Part shown: positions 29,201 to 33,554 of the stretch, in pieces
How the letters are laid out: each line of letters opens with the position of its first letter
Numbering within the stretch: the first letter of the stretch is position 1
DNA from: Solirubrobacterales bacterium
GTDB taxonomy: Bacteria; Actinomycetota; Thermoleophilia; Solirubrobacterales; 70-9
Length of the DNA: 33,554 bases
Direction of reading: 5' to 3'
NCBI GenBank assembly: GCA_009691195.1
Contig: SHVA01000024.1
Coordinates: 1 to 33,554, forward strand
Notes under the pieces: model-generated
The model's input: only the letters and a program-made list of their open reading frames with translations
Database searches by the model: none
What the model was told of the DNA's origin: nothing
Made by a program: the position numbers and the translations under genes

Positions 29201-29247
29201 CCCGTGCGGCCAGAGTTCGGCGGCCCGGCGATCAGCTTCAGCGGCAT
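26209..29247 (-). CDS. addB: AddB-type nuclease subunit
   Basis: A 1,012-residue partner of AddA. It starts with a nucleotide-binding-like segment LIAGPPNSGRTGAV, in which the Walker A Lys is replaced by Arg (GPPNSGRT). This suggests a weak or inactive ATP site. A long helicase-like middle part includes VLLYGFDDLTGEQLEL, IAIVLRDPASQGALY and VDHLFVASLQEGEFPRG. The C-terminal PD-(D/E)XK nuclease has GMIDRVD and LIQDYKSA (Asp870, Lys872). Its iron-sulfur cysteines lie in the ASCPYIWFVEK segment and in CPTWCSFQPIC (983, 987, 993). The ATG at 29247 is chosen because TAGGCT lies 7 nt upstream; an alternative start 63 nt earlier adds a basic non-conserved tail. It is translationally coupled to addA. 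Confidence 0.9.
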   Translation of the reverse strand: MPLKLIAGPPNSGRTGAVLEAFRTSLHQDPVLVVPNLDDAERFERELCGDLGGVIGGHVGTFAQLFEEVARAVDVSSPPPLSQVQRVRVAREGAGRAELSLLARSARRPGFAPALAELIEELEAAGVDPADLSARAAEAGEYERELASLYHSYAEVRDGLRRGDSHLLARAAIAGLRTHGEAWAGRPVLLYGFDDLTGEQLELLAELSKAAAVTVALTYEDSESLAARARLLAQLRDLGGVEEPRLEAQRYRTTELLFELERSFMQPDAKPLEPGPGLTLLESAGELAEVEAIGSEIALLLKQGVDPGQIAIVLRDPASQGALYRRVLDEMGIPVAVESRLPLRRTATGKGLASLVRAALGDGEAEDLIAYLRTPGLAWPENVDWLERSVRRGRVTDCEAAAEIWREKHPNGPDLRELAQLRDAGGGPALLRGCAHQARRIAELAMRDHRGELPNPDRATELRAGAAAERALADLADLGLGCEPRELIDAIEEVSVPLWRGPAAGRVRVLSPYRVRAGRVDHLFVASLQEGEFPRGPRPAPLLDDDRRAALGLPDRADPELEERYLFAVCLSRPHDGLWLSWRSSDDEGRELVRSSFVDEVCELFGAGEGRRGTPESMLRRRGLAEVVGPIGRAASPDALAASLAALGPERWPETLASLAIPGPVAKALGSRLAEAASKTERRRVKPGPIEQESVLAELRRRDLFSASTLESHASCPYIWFVEKELNPQTLDPSEESQAIGSVVHAVLEKLYAEGVGGERSLTAATLDAWCERAGALSAEVAAQEGIDPADPEYAAQLRRATGLAVRFLEDEAAAGPRLVPEPELAEAKFGMPDAEKEALSLGDFSIRGMIDRVDLTPEGSAVRAALIQDYKSARDVIKGPKKLREDGKLQLQLYLRAIRELWGMELIGGVYRPLGGTSSRQAQGLLRKEMADELDGLPVRKNDLLDDEKFEAALDDAAEHATEIVAAIRGGEVKRDPIGGSCPTWCSFQPICRRERGGADELDDEDAEPAP

Positions 29248-29254
29248 GCGGGCC

Positions 29255-29260
29255 AGCCTA
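29255..29260 (-). promoter_or_regulatory. Candidate -10 element for the addB-addA operon
   Basis: TAGGCT on the minus strand, 7 nt before ATG 29247. No Shine-Dalgarno is visible. The 163-bp divergent region to ATG 29411 holds no other gene; it contains AGGAAGAGG (29390-29398) before the plus-strand start and TTGACG at 29337 but no convincing -35/-10 pair. Confidence 0.4.
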
Positions 29261-29410
29261 GCCCGCGCACGCGCGGCAAAAGGGACCGGAAACCGCAGCA
29301 ATCCGCGCAATAACCGAGGTAAATCCGATGTCGGTTTTGACGTCGGGGGGCGACTCTAGTCTGGCCTCCACTCACCGCACGAAGGTCACAGGAAGAGGAA
29401 ACGAGCTGAC

Positions 29411-29866
29411 ATGACACTTTGCTTCGTAGATCCAGCAGACGCGATTCGCGCGATCGCCGACTCCGTCGGCCGCGAGGCTCGCCGTCAGCTCCTGGGGGAG
29501 GCGGTTCGTGCCTGGGTGGACGAGATCCCCGACATGGAGCTCCAGACCCACTACGCCAAGGCGATCGCCGAGCTCGACGACCACGACATCTCGATGCTCG
29601 CCGCCTGGCACGGCTCGATGGAGGTCGGGCAGCCGCTTCCCAACCGAGACTTCCTGATGGGCGCTTTCGACTCGCTCGGTGAGCACCGCCGCGAGGCCCT
29701 CAAGCTCGCCGCGGGCTTCCGCGGCGAGGAGGCCTTCGAGGAGGGCGTCAGCGAGGAGCGGGCGCTGGAGACGGTGCTCGAGTGGCTCTCGGGCCCCAGG
29801 CTGATGGAGCTCGCCCGAGAGGCGACCGAGCTCTACATCTGGGATCGCGGCGGCTCCGAGAACTAG
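29411..29866 (+). CDS. Unknown all-helical acidic protein
   Basis: A 151-residue soluble protein, strongly acidic, with predicted helices throughout (for example AIRAIADSVGREARRQLLGEA, LQTHYAKAIAELDDHDISML, and a RALETVLEWLSGPRLMELARE stretch). There is no signal peptide, Cys pair or metal motif; its one Cys (CFVDPAD) is near the N-terminus. I recognise no family. The ATG at 29411 follows an AGGAAGAGG sequence (29390-29398) at a slightly long distance. It is alone on its strand. Its stop codon shares CTAG (29863-29866) with the stop of the convergent HAD gene. Coding is supported by codon-position bias and the lack of a better frame. Confidence 0.65.
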   Translation: MTLCFVDPADAIRAIADSVGREARRQLLGEAVRAWVDEIPDMELQTHYAKAIAELDDHDISMLAAWHGSMEVGQPLPNRDFLMGAFDSLGEHRREALKLAAGFRGEEAFEEGVSEERALETVLEWLSGPRLMELAREATELYIWDRGGSEN

Positions 29867-30501
29867 CCCGGCAGTAGCAGCTCGCGCAGCTCGGGGATCG
29901 CCTGCTCGTTGTCGCGGTAGTGGACGGCCTCCATGCCCAGCTCGCGGGCCGCGGCGCAGTTGAGCTCGATGTCATCCAGGAATACGCACTCGCCGGCGGC
30001 GACGCCCAGCCTCTCGAGGGTCAGCTCGTAGATCGCCGGGTCAGGCTTTCTGAGGCCGACGAAGGCGGAGTCCACGACCAGCTCGAAGATCTCGTCCACC
30101 GGCAGCATCGAGCGCCAGAGTGGCTCCCACTCGCGGATGTTGTTGGTGAGCATCCCCATCCGGTAGCCGTCCTCCTTCAGCTCCGCCATCAGGGAGATGA
30201 TCGGCTCGTTGGGCTGGAGGGCCTCGAAGTAGATCTCGCGGAAGCGGTGGAGCTCGGGCCGGTGGCCGAGCTCGGTCTCCAGCTCGTCGGCCAGCTTGGC
30301 CAGGAACTCCACCTCGGGGACGCGGCCCAGCTCCAGCTCGTAGAGCGGGTGCTTGCCCTCGCGCTTCTCGATCCGCCCTATCGCCCTGCCGAGGCTCTCC
30401 ATCGGGATGCCGGTGGTGTCTTGGACTGCGGCGAACGACCCGATCAGGGGGGAGGTCAGGACCCCGCCGAAGTCCGAGATCACGGTGGTGAGGCAGCTCA
30501 T
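29863..30501 (-). CDS. HAD-superfamily hydrolase (sEH-N-terminal-like)
   Basis: A 212-residue HAD protein. Motif I is ISDFGGVLTSP (nucleophile Asp10, with Gly12 where most phosphatases have the acid/base Asp). Motif II is MLTNNIREW, motif III RKPDPAIYEL and motif IV CVFLDDIELNC. A helical cap lies between motifs I and II. This subgroup resembles the N-terminal domain of soluble epoxide hydrolase and some haloacid dehalogenases. With the second Asp missing, ordinary phosphatase activity is doubtful. ATG 30501 overlaps the upstream unknown gene (ATGA), so it is the last gene of a fxsA-unknown-HAD operon. Substrate unknown. Confidence 0.85.
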   Translation of the reverse strand: MSCLTTVISDFGGVLTSPLIGSFAAVQDTTGIPMESLGRAIGRIEKREGKHPLYELELGRVPEVEFLAKLADELETELGHRPELHRFREIYFEALQPNEPIISLMAELKEDGYRMGMLTNNIREWEPLWRSMLPVDEIFELVVDSAFVGLRKPDPAIYELTLERLGVAAGECVFLDDIELNCAAARELGMEAVHYRDNEQAIPELRELLLPG

Positions 30502-31232
30502 CGCCGCTCGATCAGATACGCGCCGAGGCCGGCTCCGGCGTCGCCCGCGAACTCGAACGCGGCGACGGCCGTCCCGTTGCTCACCTGTCCGAGCGCGGTG
30601 CCCGACTCGCGCATCGGCTGAGCCTCGGAGTCGGTCGGCCAAAGCTCCAGGTTGAACCGGCGCTGGGCGCCGGAGTCGTCGTACTCGGTCGAGAGCAGCG
30701 CCTCCTGGAACGGCGTGATCGTCCCCTCGACGTCGATCAGCCAGGCCTGGGTCTGCTCGTCGCCATGGCCCTCCGCCGCCGCGGGCCCTGCGGCGACCAC
30801 GACCATGACCGCGCCCTCCTCGCTCGTCATCGCCAGGTGGCGGGTGGTGGCCGGGATGGCCTCCGGCGAGGACCTCCAGCGCGTGATGTGCCCTCGGCAT
30901 TCGAGCCCGTGGGCATCGCCGCGGACGAGGCTCCCGCCGACCGCGCAGGCGACCACGTCGAGCGAGTTGAAGGCCGGGGAAGCGCCGTCGCTCCCGATCA
31001 CCGTCAGGCTTCCCTCGCTTGGCGTCAGGGTGGCCTCGCAGCTCGCGCCCGGGGCCGAGAGCGCCAGCGTGACCTCGTCGCCGGAGTCGCCAAGCTCGAC
31101 CTCGGCGCCCTCGACCTCGCCGCCCGCGAGCAGCAGGCCGCCCCGGGTTTCGCCGAGCTGCCAGCCGAGGGCGCAGATCCCGCTCGCCGGGTCCGCGAAC
31201 CCGGCGACGATCGCCGCCGGCCCGTCGCTCAC
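30498..31232 (-). CDS. Unknown protein in fxsA operon
   Basis: A 244-residue soluble protein with alternating beta-rich segments (AIVAGFADPASGICALGW, then LLLAGGEVEGAEVELGDSGD and ECRGHITRWRSS) and no signal peptide or membrane segment. It contains a GTITPFQEALLSTEYDDSGAQ stretch and ends in an AFEFAGDAGAGLGAYL tail. I do not recognise a family; similar proteins seem restricted to related actinobacteria (from memory). GTG 31232 overlaps the fxsA stop (GTGA), and its own stop overlaps the HAD start, so all three genes are translationally coupled. Role unknown. Confidence 0.7.
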   Translation of the reverse strand: MSDGPAAIVAGFADPASGICALGWQLGETRGGLLLAGGEVEGAEVELGDSGDEVTLALSAPGASCEATLTPSEGSLTVIGSDGASPAFNSLDVVACAVGGSLVRGDAHGLECRGHITRWRSSPEAIPATTRHLAMTSEEGAVMVVVAAGPAAAEGHGDEQTQAWLIDVEGTITPFQEALLSTEYDDSGAQRRFNLELWPTDSEAQPMRESGTALGQVSNGTAVAAFEFAGDAGAGLGAYLIERR

Positions 31233-31780
31233 CGCCTCTCGCCTCCCGGGTCGCCGTTCTGCGTCCGCTCGGCCGCGTCCGCGCCGCGCTCCAGGGAGTC
31301 GTGCCCGGTGACCTCCTCGGCTGTGCCGTCGATGTCTCCGGGCCGCGCCGGGTGCCCTGCCGGTGCGCCTCGGCCTCCGCGGGCCTTGTCGTAGCCCCAC
31401 CAGGCGACTCGCGGCCCCAGGCTGACGCGGGCCCAGGCGAACCTGGTGGAGAGGCCGCGCACCGCGGCGCGGGTCGGGGGCAGCAGCAGCAGGATCCCGA
31501 CGATGTCGGTGAGGAACCCCGGGGTGATCAGGAACGCCGCGCCGAAGATCACGAGCACGCCGTCGAAGACCTCCTTCGCGGGGACGCGGTTCTCGGCGAG
31601 CGCGCGGTTGAAGGCCACCCAGGCGGCCCTGCCCTGGTGGCGAAGCAGCACGGCGCCCAGGATGCTGTCGAGCAGGAGCAGCGCCAGCGTCGGCAGCACA
31701 CCGATGGCGCCGCCGACCTGGATGATCACGTATAGCTCCGCGAGCGGAACGACGATGAAGATGATCAGCAGCAGGAACAC
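31229..31780 (-). CDS. fxsA: FxsA-family membrane protein
   Basis: A 183-residue cytoplasmic-membrane protein of the FxsA family, small proteins known to relieve phage T7 exclusion in Escherichia coli and otherwise of unknown role. The membrane part is typical: LLLIIFIVVPLAELYVIIQV, then VLPTLALLLLDSILGAVLLRHQG, VPAKEVFDGVLVIFGAAFLITPG, and a FLTDIVGILLLLPPTRAAVR stretch. The rest is a polar, low-complexity cytoplasmic tail of about 60 residues (ARGGRGAPAGHPARPGD and on), longer than in E. coli FxsA. GTG 31780 has TAGCCT 6 nt before it. First gene of the operon. Confidence 0.88.
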   Translation of the reverse strand: MFLLLIIFIVVPLAELYVIIQVGGAIGVLPTLALLLLDSILGAVLLRHQGRAAWVAFNRALAENRVPAKEVFDGVLVIFGAAFLITPGFLTDIVGILLLLPPTRAAVRGLSTRFAWARVSLGPRVAWWGYDKARGGRGAPAGHPARPGDIDGTAEEVTGHDSLERGADAAERTQNGDPGGERR

Positions 31781-31786
31781 GGCGAC

Positions 31787-31792
31787 AGGCTA
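31787..31792 (-). promoter_or_regulatory. Candidate -10 element for the fxsA operon
   Basis: TAGCCT on the minus strand, 6 nt before GTG 31780, matching the TAnnnT leaderless pattern. No Shine-Dalgarno. Confidence 0.4.
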
Positions 31793-31820
31793 CCCAGGGC
31801 CAGGCCCCGCCTTCACCCAG

Positions 31821-32886
31821 TCAGGCCTCCGCCTGGCCCCGGCGAGTGGGCAGCGCGATGAAGGCAGCCGCGGCGATCGCGATCCCGAGCAGGGTCGCCA
31901 GCCCGCGCTGGCCGGCGGTCTCAAGCGGGGGATAGCCGAGTGAGTCCGTCAAGAGCACCACGAACACGGTGATCGCCGCTGTGAAGATCGCGTACTCCAG
32001 CGGCAACAGCGCATAGGCGACGGCGACGGCGATCGTGAGGATGGCGGCGATCGGAACAGGGTCGTTGCCGAGCGCCTCGGCGAGCCCGGTGGCGAGCAGC
32101 AGGCCGCCGATCGTGCCGACGGCGCGCATGGCGAGTCGCTCCTTGGTTTCGCCGAGCGCCGGCTTCAGCACGAAGAGGATGGTGAGCGGCACCCAGTAGC
32201 CGTGGCCCTGGAGATCGATGAAGCGGTAGACGGCCACGCCGGCACCAAGCGCGAGCCCCCAGCGCACGGCGTGGCGGAAAGCGGGCGAGTCCGGCGAGAG
32301 CTCAGAGGCGATTCTCCTGCCCGCCGAGCGTGTGCCGGCGACCGGGTCAAGCTGCTCGGTCTCGCGGTCGGAGAGGATCCACGCGAGCAGAGAGCAGAGG
32401 GCCTGCAGCAGCGCCCCGGCCGTCCCCAGCGCCAGCGCCGGCGCGACGCGCCGCCGCCGATTCCGCCGGCGCCGCGTCGGCGGAATCGGCCGAGACTCCC
32501 TGGACGATCAGCAGCGCGAGCACGACCATCATCGCGGCGATGGCGAGGCGGGGGGAGACCGCGACGCAGAGCCCCGCTGCGATCCCGACCACGGCCATCA
32601 CCACCACCGCGAGGGCCGCGTACTGGCTGGAAAGCACCCCCAGCCCCGCCGCAAGGCCGATCACCGGTGCAGCCACCAGCTGCCAGACGAAGCGGATCCG
32701 GGCGGGGGCGTCGAAGGCGACGAACCCCGCGATCAGGGCGCCACTGGCGAGCGCCCCCGAGGACTCGGCGCCGGTCTTGAGGTCGAGCAGCGACGCGAGC
32801 CCGACTGGGACCGCGGTCAGCGCCCCCCGCCTCAGGTTCGGATACGCCTCTCCACGCAGGCGCCAGCTCTCACGCTCCCAGATCAC
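31821..32886 (-). pseudogene. FUSC-family transporter gene split by a frameshift
   Basis: Two frames together form one FUSC (fusaric-acid-resistance/aromatic acid exporter-like) membrane protein of about 355 residues. The first part, from GTG 32886, has membrane segments such as VGLASLLDL, LVAAPVIGLAAGLGVLSSQYA and AIAAMMVVLALLIVQGV. The second part, in another frame, begins near VAPALALGTAGALLQALCSL, continues to a conserved cytoplasmic stretch (RHAVRWGLALGAG), and holds YWVPLTILFVLKPAL and further segments to the stop at 31821. The frame change falls near 32440-32456 in a GCG-rich stretch beside a 13-bp hairpin. One inserted base, or two lost, would explain it. A single lesion can be an assembly error, so the gene may be functional. 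Confidence 0.7.
32456..32490. repeat. 13-bp perfect inverted repeat inside the FUSC gene
   Basis: GCCGATTCCGCCG (32456-32468) and CGGCGGAATCGGC (32478-32490) are perfect arms with a 9-nt loop, within the FUSC coding region and next to the frame break. Such a stem can stall polymerases or, in mRNA, affect translation. Confidence 0.75.
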
Positions 32887-32892
32887 TCGGGC

Positions 32893-32898
32893 AACGTA
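32893..32898 (-). promoter_or_regulatory. Candidate -10 element for the FUSC gene
   Basis: TACGTT on the minus strand, 6 nt before GTG 32886. Fits the TAnnnT leaderless pattern. Confidence 0.4.
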
Positions 32899-32946
32899 TC
32901 CTCGTGAGCTGACGCGCACCGAGCTCGAGCGCCGGCCCCGTTCGGC

Positions 32947-32952
32947 TAGGAT
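32947..32952 (+). promoter_or_regulatory. Candidate -10 element for the MIP18-like gene
   Basis: TAGGAT, 7 nt before ATG 32960, no Shine-Dalgarno. Together with the FUSC element it makes a 73-bp divergent promoter region. Confidence 0.4.
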
Positions 32953-32959
32953 TGACGGA

Positions 32960-33265
32960 ATGCCTGCCACGCTCAACGAAGAGGTCGTCTACGAAGCGCT
33001 CGAGGAGGTCATCGACCCGGAGCTCGGGCTCGACTTCGTCTCGCTCGGGCTCGTCTACGACGTCGAGGTCAACGACGCCGAGGTCTTCGTCACCTTCACG
33101 CTGACCACCCCCGCCTGCCCGATCGGCCCCCAGGTATCCGAGCAGATGCGCGAGTTCGTGGGTGACGTCGAAGGTGTGGACAAGGTCCACCCGAAGATGG
33201 TCTTCGATCCGCCCTGGTCCCCGGAGCTGATGTCCGAGGACGCCAAGTTCGCGCTCGGGTACTAG
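32960..33265 (+). CDS. MIP18/SufT-family iron-sulfur assembly factor (DUF59)
   Basis: A 101-residue protein of the MIP18/PaaD-like family, small factors that help mature Fe-S proteins in the cytosol. The signature is complete: YEALEEVIDPELGLDFVSLG, VYDVEV, TLTTPACPIG with the conserved Cys53, and VFDPPWSPELMSEDAK. Length is exactly that of stand-alone members. ATG 32960 is fixed by the start of the domain; a longer frame upstream is a shadow. No suf genes are in the window; the Fe-S clients seen here are GltBD and probably AddAB. It lies about 110 bp before the insertion-sequence end. Confidence 0.92.
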   Translation: MPATLNEEVVYEALEEVIDPELGLDFVSLGLVYDVEVNDAEVFVTFTLTTPACPIGPQVSEQMREFVGDVEGVDKVHPKMVFDPPWSPELMSEDAKFALGY

Positions 33266-33376
33266 CCTGCAAGTAGCTGCCTTTCGGGAAAACCGGGTCC
33301 CGAATAGGTCCCGAACGGAGCGCCTGAACGCAGTGGGAGAACCGGGAGCGACTGGCCCCTGGTGCTCCTCTCACGC

Positions 33377-33554
33377 GAGGCTGTCGCACAAACCCCCCGC
33401 ATTTCCGTCCGTTTGCAGCGAGAAAATGGCCCATGCCACAGAACTTTCTCAGCTGCGACCGTGACCAACCGATGCTGTTGCCGCCTGATCTGCGCGACTG
33501 GTTAGACGAAGACCACCTCGCCTGGTTTGTGATCGAGGCGATCGACGAGCTCGA
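33377..33554 (+). mobile_element. Left end of an IS1182-like insertion sequence (partial)
   Basis: A transposase start lies at 33433, and about 55 bp before it the sequence GAGGCTGTCGCACAAA (33377-33392) resembles IS1182-type terminal inverted repeats. The right end is outside the window, so neither the repeat pairing nor a target duplication can be checked. The left boundary is approximate. The stretch from 33266 to 33376 holds no gene. Confidence 0.6.
33433..33554 (+). CDS. IS1182-family transposase, N-terminal fragment
   Basis: The frame from ATG 33433 to the window end encodes 40 residues (NFLSCDRDQPMLLPPDLRDW, then LDEDHLAWFVIEAIDEL). This strongly resembles the start of IS1182-family DDE transposases, which often begin with a DQxxLLPPDLRDWLPEDHLA segment. 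The catalytic DDE core lies outside the window, so activity cannot be judged. No clear Shine-Dalgarno precedes the ATG. Confidence 0.75.
   Translation, partial: MPQNFLSCDRDQPMLLPPDLRDWLDEDHLAWFVIEAIDEL

Noticed and set aside
29337-29362. TTGACG and TAGTCT as a sigma-70 promoter for the gene at 29411
   Set aside because: The spacer is only 14 nt and the leader would be long; not enough for a promoter call.

Overview
The window is about 33.5 kb of very GC-rich bacterial chromosome with dense, often overlapping genes, many GTG starts, and several genes whose only visible start signal is a TAnnnT hexamer 6-11 nt before the start codon (leaderless style). Together with the gene content (DUF2277, MarP-type protease, HxlR regulator, secreted cysteine-rich propeller, AddAB-like nuclease) this points to a high-GC actinobacterium, most likely of the Thermoleophilia/Solirubrobacterales type. 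The phylum is an inference from composition and gene content; no rRNA or tRNA gene is visible.

Layout. 1-735: 3' part of homoserine kinase (thrB). 755-1169: a small hicB-hicA toxin-antitoxin pair. 1262-2127: a broken NTF2-like gene divergent from a cupin gene with a damaged start. 2140-5360: a CoA-ester module with a CitE-like lyase divergent from a mesaconyl-CoA hydratase-like MaoC protein and a mesaconyl-CoA C1-C4 CoA transferase-like protein, with a palindrome between them. 5362-7393: secreted protein, VOC protein, decayed SRPBCC gene, endonuclease IV. 7374-13438: glutamate synthase gltB-gltD, preceded by DUF2277. 13904-16244: secreted-protein remnant, zinc-ribbon/FHA protein, SRPBCC protein, lipoprotein and small membrane protein. 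16241-19319: MecA-type penicillin-binding protein divergent from a MarP-type membrane serine protease. 19376-20705: HxlR regulator and a ureohydrolase. 20715-22532: 5'-truncated six-repeat propeller and a gamma-glutamylcyclotransferase-like protein. 22535-29247: addB-addA recombination nuclease pair. 29411-31780: unknown helical protein facing a fxsA-unknown-HAD operon. 31821-33265: frameshifted FUSC transporter divergent from a MIP18/SufT-like factor. 33377-33554: left end of an IS1182-like insertion sequence that runs out of the window.

How the parts fit. The clearest metabolic unit is the CoA-ester module, which carries the enzyme types needed to interconvert mesaconyl-CoA isomers and beta-methylmalyl-CoA and cleave the latter to glyoxylate and propionyl-CoA (or citramalyl-CoA to pyruvate and acetyl-CoA). 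GltBD and thrB are core nitrogen and amino-acid metabolism. The PBP/MarP pair concerns the cell wall and AddAB concerns double-strand break repair.

Five genes show frame lesions or truncation (NTF2-like, cupin, SRPBCC, propeller, FUSC). Three of these cannot be explained by one sequencing slip; the other two might be assembly errors in GC-rich runs. I see no CRISPR array and no convincing wholly new multi-gene system. The most unusual items are the mesaconyl-CoA module, the AddAB pair with cysteine clusters in both subunits and a Lys-to-Arg change in the AddB Walker A motif, the leaderless promoter pattern, and the FUSC frame break beside a 13-bp perfect hairpin.
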